From Chelativorans multitrophicus (GTDB lineage: Bacteria; Pseudomonadota; Alphaproteobacteria; Rhizobiales; Rhizobiaceae): a DNA stretch of 64,000 bases. The stretch is taken from positions 992,001 through 1,056,000 of the forward strand of contig NZ_JAAAPL010000001.1 in NCBI RefSeq assembly GCF_011317445.1, written 5' to 3'. The first letter of the stretch is position 1; every line of letters begins with the position of its first letter. Below are positions 1-10,679 of this stretch, in pieces. Made by a program: the position numbers and the translations under genes. The notes beneath the pieces are model-generated. The model was given only the letters and a program-made list of their open reading frames with translations. It did no database searches and was not told the DNA's origin.

Positions 1-3000
1 TGGTCAGCGTCAGGGTCGTTGCCGTGAGCGCCTCGAAAGTGCCGCCAGCGGCATTGAGGGTCACGTTTCGGGCAGCGCTGAAGGAGGCGATGGTGTGCAG
101 CGTGCCGCCATTGAAGGTAAGCCCGCCGGCCGCGTTGCCGAGATTAGCATTGGCCGAGACCTCGACCCTGCCGCCATTGACGAAGGTTCCACCCTGATAG
201 GTGTTGGCGCCGGCCAGTACCAGCGTGCCAGCACCGGTCTTGGTGAGCGCGCCGGTTCCTCCGACCGCGCCATTGAGCGTGAGAGTATCGAGCGCCTCGA
301 AGGTACCGCCGCCGGTATTGAGCGTGACAGCGCGGGACGAAACCACAGCGGCCGTATTGCGCAGTGTACCGCTATCGAAGCTGAGCGCCCCGCCGGCCGC
401 GCCGAGATTTGCGTTGGAGGCGATCTCGATGACACCGCCGTTGATGGCGGTGCCGGACGTATAGGTATTGGTGCCCGAAAGCACCAGCGTACCAAGATCC
501 GTCTTCACGAGCTGGGTTGCGCCGGAAAGGTTCGAGGCGATGGTGGCGACATAACCTTCCCCGTCGGCGGTGCCGTCGCCGACGCGGATGACGGACTGCA
601 GACCCATCTGAGAGCTGTCGTCGATGAGCTCGATGCCATCGCCCTCGATCAGATAGCCGCCGGACGCGAACTGCATGCCCAGCGCCTCGACCTGACCGCC
701 GGTATTGTCGACGTCAACCGTTCCCGCCGTGCCCTGGAAGATGGCAAAGCTCGCATTGGCGAAGGGCGCAGCGAAGATGCCGGTGCTATCGGTCCAGTTG
801 TCGTCGCTGCCGGCGCGCCAGGTGCCGTCGCCGCCGTTGACGGCGCTGTTGGAATGCGGGCCAGCATCGCCGTCCCAGAAGCTCAGCGCCAGGCCCGTCG
901 AGTTGACGAGGTTGACTTGATTGGCAACCGCGGTCTGCACAAAATAGTCGGGCGAAGCGACATTAAGGCCATTGTTGGTGAGCGTCCCGCCATAGTTGAA
1001 GATGCGGTAGACGCCGGGACCGAACGTGCCGCCCGAGGACTGGGTGATGTTGATCGTGCCGTCCAGGGTAAGATTGCCCCCGACGGTGATCAGGTCGTTT
1101 AGAGCACCGCCGACCACACCCGCCTGGCCGAAATTGTAGTTGAGCGCCGCACTGCTGTTCAGCGACAGGTTTCCATTGATCGCAAGAGTACCCGGCGCGC
1201 TGCCGGCATTGCCGGGGCTGAGGGCGCCGAGGACGGTGACACTGCCACCGATCGTGCCGGTCCCGCCCAGGGTTCCCGCAAAGCCAACCGTGGTAGGTCC
1301 GGTCGCGCCGGATTGATCGCCGTTGATGATGAGCGTGCCGGCATTGACGCCGGTATTCCCCGCATAGCTGTTGTCACCGGTAAGCGTCGTGATGCCTGTG
1401 CCGGCCTTGAGCAGGTTGCCGGTGCCCGAAATCACGCCATCGAAGGTGTATTCGCTGTCAAGGTTGAAGACGAGCGAGCCGTTGTTAGTGACCGTCGGCG
1501 TCGCCAGCGCGCCTGCTGTCGCGCCATTGCCGACCTGCAGGGTACCGGCCGAAATGGTTGTGCCGGCACTGTAGCTGTGGTTGCCGGTCAGGAGGAGCAA
1601 ACCGCCCAAGGTTTTGTTGAGGCGCTCGAACCCGGCAAAACTGCTTCCCTGCAGGGTCAAGGTGGCAGCATTGTTGGCCTGCAGCGTATCGCTACCCGCG
1701 CCGCCTGTGACCCCGCCGGCAATCGTGGCGCCATCGTTGAGCGTCAGAGTATCGTTGCCGCCGCCGAGCGCCAAAACGCCCGCGCCCGTGTTAAGCGTGC
1801 CAGAGACATCGACCGCATCGTTGCCGCCGGCAAGATCGCCGGTTGCGGTAAGCGTGCCGCCGGTATTGACCTCGATGATGTTGGACGAACCGTCGCCGGT
1901 GATCACGGCCGGCAGGCCGTTGCCCTGTATCGAACCATTGACGACAAGGGTAGTCGCCTCGTCGTCGTCGAAGACGATCGTGTCGGCCGTCAGACTCCCG
2001 TCGACCTGCAGCGTGCCCTCGGAAATCTTCGCCGTGCCGGCACTGTTCACCGCGGTGAGGACCGTCGTGCCTTCGCCCATCTGCTCGATGATGCCCGGGC
2101 CGCTGATCTTTCCGGCGAAATTGACCGTGTCGCTGCGGTTGAAGCCGAGCACGCCCGTCGAGAAGGCGAGGATCACCTCGCCGGTGCCGACATTGCCCGT
2201 GGTGCCGCCATTGCCGATGATCAGCTTGCCGTCATTGATGACGGTGTTTCCGGTATACGTGTTGTTGCCGGTCAGGATCCAGGTGCCGGCATCGTTCTTG
2301 GCAAGCGTCGTCTTGCCGGCGGTGGCGTCCTGGTCCTGTATGACGACGCCCATGATGTTGTCGCCGGTATAGGTGCCGCCCAGCGCCAGAGTACGCGCGC
2401 CGGCGCCCGCGAAACCCATCGTGCCGCCGCCCGTGCCTGTGAAGTTGATTGCGCCGGTGCCCGAGGATTCGATGTAGGTCGCGCCGGTACCGAGCCTGAA
2501 CAGGCGGTTGGTGCTGTCGCCCGCGCCGACATAGCGAAGATGGCTTCCGGTGTTGATGACCAGACGGGTGTTGTCAGCTGTAGCCGCGCCGATGCTGCTG
2601 GCCTGTCCGCCATCGGCGAGCTTCACGACCTCCAGCACGCCACCATTTTGGATCGTGGTGATGCCGGTGTAGGTGCTGGTGGTGTTGGTGAGGCGCCAGG
2701 TGCCGGCATTCTCCTTGACGAGGCTCGTCTCCGAGGCGCCGTTGTTGACGATCTGCGCGGCCATGATGTTGGTGGCGGTGTTCGAGCCGCCGAGGCGGAA
2801 CTGCCGGGTGCCGGTGCCGGCAAAGGCGACGGCAGCCGTGTTGGTGAACTCGAGCGCTCCGGTGCCGTTGTTGTAGATATAGCCGGCCGACGCACCCAGG
2901 GTGAAACGGCGGTCGGTGGTATCCCCGTCGCCGACATATTCGAGGCCGGCATTTGCCGGGGCGCCGATGACGAGGTTCGCCGCGTCGTTGGATGATGCAC

Positions 3001-4735
3001 CGATGGAGCTGTCCTGGCCGCCATCCGCGATGCAGGTGACGCGGAGCCAGCCACCGCCAATCGTGGTGGAACCCTCGTAATCGTTCCCGCAGCCGCTAAG
3101 AACCTGCGTTCCTCCGCCAATCTTGACGAGATCGCCGGTCGTGCCTGTGATCTTGCCGGCGAAAGACGCGCCGCCGGCGCTCAGCGTCAGCGTTCGCGCG
3201 CCGATATCGATCACGCCGCCGGCTGTGTTGTTGTCGCTCAGGGCTTGAACCGTGTTGTTGAAGCCCGTCGTGTCCACCAGGGTACCAGCGAGACTATACA
3301 GTAGGCCGGAACCGAAGGCCTGGGCTGAGCCCGCGACCAGGGTGCCGGCTTCCACGGAGGTGGAACCTGTGGAGGTGTTCGTGCCCGAAAGTATCAGCGT
3401 GCCGGCGCCGCGCTTGGCCAGACTTCCCGCGCCGACCACGCCGCCTTCGAACTCGAGCTCGGCGGCAGCTTGCACAACGTCGATAACGCCCCAGCCGCCT
3501 TGGAGCGTGAAACCGCGGTCTGTCGCCACGTCGCCGCCGGTGTATTGGAGGACGCCGCTGCTCGCCAGCACCAGATTCGTGGAGGCCGCGCTGGACGCGC
3601 CGATGCCGCTGGCCACCATGCCGTCGCGGATGCAGTTTGTGATGATCGTGCCGCCGTTGATTGTGGTCGGCCCGGTATAATCGTTGGCGCATCCGGAAAA
3701 TGTCTGTGTGCCGCCGCCCTCCTTCGTCAGGCCGCCAGTACCGCTGATCGTTCCCGAGAAAGTGGAGCTGTATCCGTTCGTGAGTGTAAGCGTGGCGGAG
3801 CCGAGCGACACGGCACCTGTCCCGATAAGACCGCCTATGCTGTTGTTGAAACCGGCGAGGTCCAGCGTGCCACCGGAATTCACCGTCGTCCATGTCGCTG
3901 TGTTGCCGAAAGCCTGGGTGGATCCCGCCCGCAGGATGCCGCTGTTGACAAGATTGCCGCCGGTATAGGTGTTGATCCCCGAAAGGACGAGCGTGCCGGG
4001 ACCTTCCTTGCGCAGCCTGCCGGTTCCCGTCACCGCGCCGCTCATCGTCAGCGTGGTGCCGGCGTTGGCCACGCCAAAGCCACTTCCCAGATCGGCTAAG
4101 CCACTCAGCGTAAAGCCTCGGTTGCTGGCTGCAGTGGCGCCGGTGCCGATATAATTGAGAGTGGCGCCGTTCTGGATGACTAAATTGGCTGAATCGGTAC
4201 TTGCGGCACCGATGCTGCTGTTTTCGCCGCCATTGGCGAGGTATGAGGCCGCCAGCGTGCCGGTGCTGACGGTGGTAATGCCAGTGTAGTTGCTACTGGT
4301 GCTGGTGAGCGTCAGCGTGCCCGCGCCTTCCTTGGTCAGGCCCGCCGCGTCATCGCTGACGATCGCACCGCCGATCGTCAGATTCGTGCCGGCCTGCGTG
4401 ACACGGATCAGGTTCTCGGCGACGGCGCCGGAGCGCATGAGGGTCATGCCGCGATCGGTTTCGTCCGTGCCGCCGGTATAGCTGAACCTGCTGGCCTCAA
4501 GGACGAGATTTTGCGGATCCGCCGACGACATTCCGATGCTGCTGGCGACACCGCCATCAGCGAGCGTACCGACCTCCAGCGTACTGCGCGTGACCCACGT
4601 GGCACCCTCATAGGTATTGGCGGCATTGCCGAGCACGACCTTGCCGGCGGCCGTTCCCGTCCCCATCACGGTGAGCCCTGTCGCCCCGCCATTGTTGACG
4701 ATGGTCGAGCTGATGGTGAAGGTGCCGGTGCTGTT
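1..4735 (-). pseudogene. C-terminal continuation of giant autotransporter, after an in-frame TAG; runs off the left edge
   Basis: Read on the minus strand in the same frame as the upstream part, this stretch encodes about 1578 further codons. I found no other stop in the places I checked across it. It is made of repeats of the autotransporter-associated beta-strand type (GAGTLTLSG, NTYTGxTxVxxGTL, the ADGGxxSSIG family), which form the secreted beta-helix passenger of type V autotransporters. The first codons after the stop (NSTGTFTISSTIV) continue the repeat without any signal peptide or start signal, so this is the broken remainder of one gene. The C-terminal beta-barrel would lie beyond position 1. 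Two repeats carry paired cysteines (codons at 3689/3632 and 3089/3032), unusual for this secreted class. Long plus-strand open frames over this region are shadows of the biased repeat codons. Confidence 0.85.
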
Positions 4736-7360
4736 CTACTGGATGCCCAGGACGCCGCCGGCGGCCCCGCGTATCGAGCCGCCCTGGATGGCCAAGCTGT
4801 TGCTGCCCACTTGGTCGCCCACGATGATAGCGCCGTCGACGCCGAGTGTCTTTTCGTCGGCGACCGTCACCGTGGAATCCCGCGCCGCCGCGTAGCGCAA
4901 GCCGCCGAGTTGCACCACATCATCGCCGCCGGCCTCGTCCACGATGCCGTAGAACGGCGTATTGGCGTCGCCATCCGTGTCGGCGACGATTTCGCCGTCG
5001 CTCCACGACGCCGCGTCGTCCCCCAGCGCGTAATTGGTGAAGGCCACGATCTCGTTCTGGTCGTTCACATCGGCATAGTCGCGGCCGTTGACGGTGGCCC
5101 AGCCGCCGAGCTCGGTGTCTGCCGAAACGGTCATCTTGGCGCCAGCGCCGATGCTGAAGTCGACGATGCCGGCGTCGCGGGTGACCTCGCCCAAATTGAC
5201 GGTCGCATTGGTGGCGCTGATCGTGTTGCCGCCGCCCCCGATCTCGAGCCCGTTGAAGGTCTGGGTGTTGCCTTCGCCGGCGACGCCCGTCACCGTCAGC
5301 GTGCCGCCCGACATGTTGAGCGCCGAGGAGGCGGAGATGATATCGGACGTGGGGCCGCCGGTCCCGACGAAGCTCAGTTCCAGCGTGCCGCCTGAGATAT
5401 TCGTCGCGCCCGCATACGTGCTCTGTCCGGTCAAGGTCTGCTTGCCGGCGCCGGTCTTGTAGAGACCGCCGTCGCCCGTGATGCTGCCGGCATAGACCGC
5501 GTTTACGCCGTCGGCGGTGTCGAGCGTAAGGTTGCCGGTGCCCAGCTTCACCTCGCCGCCCAAGCCATCAAGCCTGCCGAAGGTGTAATTGTGATTGTTG
5601 AGGTCGAGCACGCCGCCATCGACCACGACGGTTCCCGACGCGCCCAAGGCCGATGCGCCGCCAGCGCGTAGCGTGCCGCTCTTGACGGTGGTGCTGCCCG
5701 TATAGGTGTTGGCGCCGGAAAACACCCAGGTACCGGCGCTGTTGATGACGACACGGCCAGTGCCACTGATGGGGCCTTCTATCCTGTTTTCATCGTCGGA
5801 GGTGCCGCTGAGCGTGAGCACTTCGACGGTGGGGCCGGGATTGAACACCATTGCGCCGGAGAGAGTCAGCGCGCCGTCGCCGTCGTGCTGCAAAGTGGCG
5901 GCAGTCGAGAAATACCACGTGCGGTCGCTGCTGTCGCCGTCGCCCGTATATTGCAGCGTGCCATTGTTGATAATTATATCGTCGCCGGTTCCCGCGCCGA
6001 GCGAGCTGTTCACCCCGGCGTTGGAAAGCTTCCCGACGCTGACGACGCCGGCCCCGGTTATGGTCGCAGTTCCCGTGAAGCTGTTGGCGTCGCCCAGAGT
6101 CATTGTGCGACCCGAAGCCGCGGTGAAGACAGCTGAGCCGGCGCCGCTGATTTCGCCCTGCAGATCGAAGTCCGCGCCGACGGCTTCGAAATTAGTGCGC
6201 TGCAGCAGGCTGATGTCGCCGCTGAGCGTCAGCGTTCCCGTGCCTTCATTGAGGAAACGACGAGCCCCGTCACCCGACATTACCCAGTCCCGGTTCGAGC
6301 TGTCGCCGCCGCCAATATAACGTAGGAGCGAAAGATCTCCTCTGGTGAACGTAATCGTTCCGCCGGCGCCCAGCGAACTCGCGTCGCCGACGTCACCAAC
6401 AGAGGTGAAAAAGATACTAGCGTTGCTCCCGAAATAGCCGCTGAGCGTCGTCGTACCGGTAAAGTCGTTCTCATCATTGTTGAGCGTCACCCCGCCAAAG
6501 GCGTTGAGATTGCCCGAACCTGTGAACTTCGCCGATCCCACGCCGTTGCCCTGTACGGAGAGCGTCGTGCCTCCCGCAATCAATACGACGCGGTCCTCCA
6601 TCGAGCCCGACTCGACGTTCAGTATTGCGTTGGCCGTGGTCGTGATCGTGTTGCTGGCTGCGCCGAGCGCGGCATTGCCACTGGCCTGCAATGTGCCGCC
6701 GCTCAGCGTTATCCCGCCGCTGAACGTGTTCGTCCCAGTCAGGGAAAGCGTGCCCGTGCCGGTCTTGGTCAGGCCTGCCGACCCGGCGACGACAGAGTTG
6801 ATAGTCTGGGTGCCAGTGCCTGTATCGATGGTGGGCGTCGCGCCGGCCAGGGTGAGCGTATTGCCGGTAAACGTATAGCCGCCGGTTTGGAAAGTGATGT
6901 TATGGACGGTAATGGGTGCGCCGAGCGTCACCGTGCCCGCAGTGCCGCCGAAGATGGCGTTGTCGATCGTACCGGGGACGATGCCTCCGTTGTTCCACGC
7001 GGCGTTGAAAGGGCCGCTGGTCCCGTCACTGTTGGGACTCCAGTTAAAGTTGCTGACATCCCAGACGCCGGTGCCGCCCCAGCCGGCGCCGTTCTGGTTG
7101 GCGTCCCAGTATCTGTCGGCAGCTTCCGCTGGATTGGCGAGGGCACCAAGCAATACCGCAGCCAGCATGGCGGCTGACGCGCGCGCCGCGCATGAGAATA
7201 GCTCCGCGGCATGCGGCGCATAACTCGCCGCCATGCCCTTCCACTTGGTCATGCGCCCGCCGCGCAGAAGACGCGAGAACCCAGCATGGCGCATCGCCTG
7301 CCCTGCCCGATCTGATCTGCTCAGCCCGGCACAAGCCGCACCCTCGGAGTTCCGCCGCAT
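4736..7360 (-). CDS. Autotransporter-type repeat adhesin, N-terminal part ending at in-frame TAG
   Basis: This encodes 874 residues from the ATG at 7358-7360, which has a GCAGGA ribosome site close upstream. Later ATGs at 7250-7252 and in between are possible. The N-terminus carries a basic region, a hydrophobic core (AAMLAAVLLGALA) and a cleavage-like NPAEA-A, so export through Sec is likely. After that come tandem passenger-associated transport repeats (GGTLTVTG, GxGTLSLTGTNTFSGG, ANTYTGSTTVKSGTL). The frame ends with LGIQ-TAG and then resumes at once with the same repeat in the same frame. One substitution, for example CAG to TAG, would explain it. Intact, the protein would exceed 2450 residues. 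It is probably a surface adhesin. Secretion should fail if the TAG is real and not read through, because the barrel lies downstream. Confidence 0.85.
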   Translation of the reverse strand: MRRNSEGAACAGLSRSDRAGQAMRHAGFSRLLRGGRMTKWKGMAASYAPHAAELFSCAARASAAMLAAVLLGALANPAEAADRYWDANQNGAGWGGTGVWDVSNFNWSPNSDGTSGPFNAAWNNGGIVPGTIDNAIFGGTAGTVTLGAPITVHNITFQTGGYTFTGNTLTLAGATPTIDTGTGTQTINSVVAGSAGLTKTGTGTLSLTGTNTFSGGITLSGGTLQASGNAALGAASNTITTTANAILNVESGSMEDRVVLIAGGTTLSVQGNGVGSAKFTGSGNLNAFGGVTLNNDENDFTGTTTLSGYFGSNASIFFTSVGDVGDASSLGAGGTITFTRGDLSLLRYIGGGDSSNRDWVMSGDGARRFLNEGTGTLTLSGDISLLQRTNFEAVGADFDLQGEISGAGSAVFTAASGRTMTLGDANSFTGTATITGAGVVSVGKLSNAGVNSSLGAGTGDDIIINNGTLQYTGDGDSSDRTWYFSTAATLQHDGDGALTLSGAMVFNPGPTVEVLTLSGTSDDENRIEGPISGTGRVVINSAGTWVFSGANTYTGSTTVKSGTLRAGGASALGASGTVVVDGGVLDLNNHNYTFGRLDGLGGEVKLGTGNLTLDTADGVNAVYAGSITGDGGLYKTGAGKQTLTGQSTYAGATNISGGTLELSFVGTGGPTSDIISASSALNMSGGTLTVTGVAGEGNTQTFNGLEIGGGGNTISATNATVNLGEVTRDAGIVDFSIGAGAKMTVSADTELGGWATVNGRDYADVNDQNEIVAFTNYALGDDAASWSDGEIVADTDGDANTPFYGIVDEAGGDDVVQLGGLRYAAARDSTVTVADEKTLGVDGAIIVGDQVGSNSLAIQGGSIRGAAGGVLGIQ

Positions 7361-7639
7361 TTTCCTGCCCCCATCATACATCGCAGCCGAATGCCGCGCC
7401 CGCCAACCGATCTCACCCTCGCTCAGGATGCCGACTCTTGCCTCAGGCGGGTTTGTCTGAACCCGGTGAGATCGGTGTTTCCTCGAATCATCTCCGCAGA
7501 GACAATCCGACGGCAGAAGGCAACACGTCGGCGTCGGCGGGTCTTTCAAGAAAACTTGGTTTTTACAAAATACTCCGGCGCATCAATCATATGCTTTAGA
7601 AAAGCTTATTGATGTTGCGGACAAGTCACTGCCTGCGCT

Positions 7640-7903
7640 GCGAATTCTTCCGAGCGATGTCGAGTTGCGCGTAGCCGAAAGCTGCTCCCGGCGCGCCAAA
7701 CCGCGATCGTGCAGCATCGCGGCGGATCGACCAATGGCAAGTGGTCACTGGAAATCGACGCCGACAATCCGCAGATCTTAAACTTTCCATCATCCGCCGC
7801 ACTGGCACGGACAGCGTATGACGGCATGGCCTACATCACGCCGCGGGTGAAGCTGGAGTTTGGCCCGCGCGGCGCCCCAATGGCCCGATTCCGGAAATCG
7901 TGA
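7640..7903 (+). pseudogene. Remnant of an AbiEii-like nucleotidyltransferase toxin
   Basis: The frame ending at 7903 reads DADNPQILNFPSSAA and then YITPRVKLEFGPRG. This matches the pattern 'DPDDPQTLLFxYPSA ... YVxPxVKLEFGxR' that I know from the middle of AbiEii/AbiGii-type nucleotidyltransferases, the toxins of type IV toxin-antitoxin and abortive-infection systems. Neither the N-terminal GG-T...DxD catalytic part nor the C-terminal domain is present. The frame stops just after the conserved block and no plausible start lies upstream. I read it as a decayed fragment. The assignment rests on motif memory only. Confidence 0.4.
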
Positions 7904-7993
7904 CAAAGAAAGGCCCAATGCTCGTTGGATGTAATAGGAAGCCGGACCAAGACACGCGGTTCACCAGAAAGCTTGGAACCTTTAGGGGGCACA

Positions 7994-8596
7994 ATGATCG
8001 AACAGTTCTGCACCATGCGTCGCGAGAAATTGAACAATTCCGCAATCGTCGCTCTCGGCCTTGTGGTCGCCCTTTCTCTGCCCGGTCATCGGGCGCTGGC
8101 ACAATCGGCGCCATCGGGCGGCACTTTTGCCCCAAACGGCCTCATCCGCATAGCGCATGACAACATTGTCACGGTGATTGCTTCCCAAAGGTGCCGTGCG
8201 CAGGTGGAGTCGACTCTCGCCACGACGGTCGCCGCGGAACTTCATGCTGACGCAACACAGATCCGTGTCGAAACAGATCCAAGCGACACGAACAAAAGCA
8301 AGCCTGCCCCCGAAGGATCTGCGACGGTCAACGGCCACGAGTGCCGCCAATCTTGGGACGAGTACCGCCGTGCCGCTGCCATGGCACGTATGATGCTCGT
8401 TGCCGGTGCGGCAGCCAAGTGGGACGTTGCGGCGAGCGAAATCTCCATCCGATGCGGCGTGGTGCGGCATGAAGCATCGGGTCTGGAAACAACCTTCGGC
8501 CCATTGGCGCCAGTCACTGCTGTCATGCCGACCCCTACTCAGGTCGTACTTGCCGATCGACGAGACGAGTGCGTCCGCCCTCCAGTGCAGCGTTGA
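7994..8596 (+). pseudogene. Truncated molybdopterin-subunit (isoquinoline oxidoreductase beta-like) remnant with signal peptide
   Basis: An ATG with an AGGGGG ribosome site opens a 200-residue frame. It starts with a signal-like segment (VALGLVVALSLPGHRALAQ) and then FAPNGLIRIAHDNIVTVIA. This matches the start of IorB-type molybdopterin-binding subunits of the xanthine dehydrogenase superfamily, where APNxxIRIxxDGxVTV is followed by VEMGQG. Further blocks also fit: TQIRVETDPSD, then WDEYRRAAAMARMMLVAGAA and then the GVVRHEASG region. The VEMGQG motif is lost (QRCRAQ instead), and the protein ends about 500 residues short of the family's roughly 730. The frame is clean, but it cannot bind the cofactor. 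It lies 0.5 kb before an intact molybdenum hydroxylase operon. A secreted protein reusing the fold start cannot be excluded. Confidence 0.55.
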
Positions 8597-9089
8597 GCGG
8601 ATTCAGCACACGACAAAATGCTCCAAATGCACACTGAACCATGTGCGCCGGAACCTTAAGTGCCTCTGCAGCCCCTGCCCTGAGACTATTGGGATACCGT
8701 AAATCACCAATTTGATCGGCATCCGGAGTCGACAACGCGGCACGTCACGCCTCAAGTAGACGGGACAGCTTGAAAACCGCCAAGATCAGCAAAAAGCGTC
8801 GGGCAGCATATGGCGCTCATTGGCCCGGCGAGGCACCACGCGGACGCTGCAGATGTCGCGCTGGCGGGGAAGCGCTTGGCAGAATTCAGCCGCACAAATG
8901 TCATTTCAGCCACCGCCAATCCGCTACAAAATGAAACATGTGAGGCTCGGCACCTGGATCAACAAAGATGCCAGTCTTGAAGAGCTTCGACAGCAAGAAT
9001 GTTCAATACAAGCGTGTCCGATGCGCCAACCATAGGAACGCACGCAAGACGAATAGAAGAACAGCCAGAAACACGATCGTGAGCCGGTT
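8597..9089 (+). other. Non-coding gap before paoA-like operon
   Basis: Read in the frames tried, this stretch gives only short frames with no recognised motif. It may hold further debris of the truncated gene upstream, and it should contain the promoter of the operon starting at 9090. I see no convincing promoter or hairpin. Confidence 0.4.
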
Positions 9090-9689
9090 ATGAGTCCTTC
9101 CGAAATTACGAGACGTCAGCTGATGGAGCTCAGCGCAGTAACCAGCGCGGCCGCGCTCCTTCCCACCATCAGTGTTCGCCGGGCAGAGGCCACTGCTCAG
9201 CCGTCGCCCGCCGCGGCCCAAAAAACCACGCTCGATTTGCACGTCAATGGCGCGGTGCATCCGGTCTCCGTCGAGAATCGAGCAACGTTGCTCGATGCTC
9301 TTAGAGACACAATTGGCCTGACCGGCACGAAGAAGGGCTGCGACCGTGGCGAGTGCGGTGCCTGCACGATTCATATCGACGGGCGCAGAGTTCTCTCCTG
9401 CCTGACGCTTGCCGTCATGACGGATGGGCGGGAAATCACCACGATCGAAGGGCTTGCAGAGGGCGATCAGCTTCACCCCGTGCAGACCGCTTTCATCGAA
9501 CATGATGCGTTCCAATGCGGCTTCTGCACCTCCGGACAAATCATGTCCGCCGTGGCGTGTATCCGGGAAGGTCACGCCGCCTCGGATGACGAGGTCCGGG
9601 AATTCATGAGCGGAAATATCTGTCGTTGTGCCGCCTATCCGCAGATCGTAGCGGCCGTTCGCTCTTGCTCCGGGATGGAGGAGATCTGA
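9090..9689 (+). CDS. paoA: Periplasmic aldehyde oxidoreductase, [2Fe-2S] subunit (PaoA-like)
   Basis: This 199-residue protein has a twin-arginine leader (TRRQLMELSAVTSAAALLP, residues 7-25) and the two iron-sulfur domains of the xanthine dehydrogenase family. Cys84, 89, 92 and 104 (CDRGECGAC...C) form the ferredoxin-type cluster, and Cys143, 146, 178 and 180 (QCGFC...CRC) form the cluster nearest the molybdenum. The Tat signal on the small subunit fits the E. coli PaoABC (YagTSR) type, which is exported folded and oxidises aromatic aldehydes in the periplasm. The stop codon is followed directly by the ATG of the FAD subunit, so the three genes form one operon. The symbol is assigned by architecture; other three-subunit hydroxylases with the same layout remain possible. 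Confidence 0.85.
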   Translation: MSPSEITRRQLMELSAVTSAAALLPTISVRRAEATAQPSPAAAQKTTLDLHVNGAVHPVSVENRATLLDALRDTIGLTGTKKGCDRGECGACTIHIDGRRVLSCLTLAVMTDGREITTIEGLAEGDQLHPVQTAFIEHDAFQCGFCTSGQIMSAVACIREGHAASDDEVREFMSGNICRCAAYPQIVAAVRSCSGMEEI

Positions 9690-10679
9690 ATGGGGCCGTT
9701 CGCGATTGCAAGAAGCTCCTCCCTCGATGATGCTTTGGAGGCGACCGCACAACCCGGCGCCATGCTCATCGCAGGTGGCACCGAAGTCCTCAACTGGCTG
9801 AAGGAAGGGATAGTCGCTCCCTCCCTACTCGTCGACATCAATGCCGTTCCGGGCTTGGCCGACGTCCAGGCGGACGCCAGCGGCCTTCGGATCGGCGCCT
9901 TGGCACGGATGAGCGATGTTGCCGCTCATGAGCTCGTGCAGCGGGACTATCCGGCTATTTCGCAAGCGCTCCTGAAAAGTGCTTCGCCCCAGATCCGCAA
10001 CATGGCGTCCATGGGCGGCAATCTGCTTCAGCGGACCCGTTGCGCCTATTTCCGGGCGGACACGCCGCTGCCCTGCAACAAGCGGGTAGGGGGAACCGGC
10101 TGCTCGGCCCGGCTGGGGGAAGACCGCGCAGCCGCCATCTTCGGCTGGACCGACCATTGCATCGCCACCCATCCCTCCGACGTGGCGGTCGCGTTCGCTG
10201 GATTGGATGCCTCGGTTGAGCTCCTTTCAGCGCAGGGCGTGCGGACCGTCGCTTTGGATGGCTTTCACCTCGTGCCGGACAGAGCCCATGCATCCGAAAC
10301 CGTTCTTCAACCGGGCGAGATGATCCGGGCGATCCATGTACCGGCATCTGCGGCAGCACGAAACTCTTGCTATTTGAAGGTGCGCGAGCGCGCTTCCTAT
10401 GAGTTTGCTTTGGTCTCTGTCGCGACGGCCTTCGAGAACGACGCCGGTACTATTCGAGGCGCGCGCCTGGCAATGGGTGGCGTGGCGCACAAACCATGGC
10501 GCCTGCGCGCGGCGGAGGCCGCACTCGAAGGCACGTCGATCGCTGACGATGCCGCTCTCCGCCGGGCCATCGAGCAATCCTTCGCCGAGGCGCGGCTGGG
10601 ACGTCACAACCGCTTTAAGGTCGAATTGGGCATACGCGCTGCGGTGCGGGCCGTCCAAATTGCAGGAGGACGCGCCTGA
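9690..10679 (+). CDS. paoB: Periplasmic aldehyde oxidoreductase, FAD/[4Fe-4S] subunit (PaoB-like)
   Basis: The 329-residue FAD-binding subunit has the two flavin loops of the CoxM/PaoB family, IAGGTEVLN (27-35) and MASMGGNLLQRTRC (105-118). Unusually, as in E. coli PaoB and 4-hydroxybenzoyl-CoA reductase, it also has an insertion with Cys118, Cys129 and Cys138 (RTRCAYF...PCNK...TGCSA) and a further Cys157, consistent with an extra [4Fe-4S] cluster. The gene begins at the base after the paoA stop and ends in a TGATG overlap with the molybdenum subunit, so translation is coupled. It has no signal of its own and is presumably carried through Tat by its partner. Confidence 0.85.
   Translation: MGPFAIARSSSLDDALEATAQPGAMLIAGGTEVLNWLKEGIVAPSLLVDINAVPGLADVQADASGLRIGALARMSDVAAHELVQRDYPAISQALLKSASPQIRNMASMGGNLLQRTRCAYFRADTPLPCNKRVGGTGCSARLGEDRAAAIFGWTDHCIATHPSDVAVAFAGLDASVELLSAQGVRTVALDGFHLVPDRAHASETVLQPGEMIRAIHVPASAAARNSCYLKVRERASYEFALVSVATAFENDAGTIRGARLAMGGVAHKPWRLRAAEAALEGTSIADDAALRRAIEQSFAEARLGRHNRFKVELGIRAAVRAVQIAGGRA

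Noticed and set aside
95-6878. Long plus-strand frames over the autotransporter (for example 95-1102, 1313-2995, 4511-5395)
   Set aside because: They mirror the repeat codon bias of the minus-strand passenger; none has a recognised motif, and the minus frame shows a continuous known repeat family.
1-7000. Regularly spaced short similarities that could suggest a CRISPR or tandem array
   Set aside because: They are degenerate protein-level beta-helix repeats, not identical DNA repeats with spacers.
8820-9035. Short plus-strand frame before paoA
   Set aside because: No ribosome site, no recognisable motif and atypical composition of the product.
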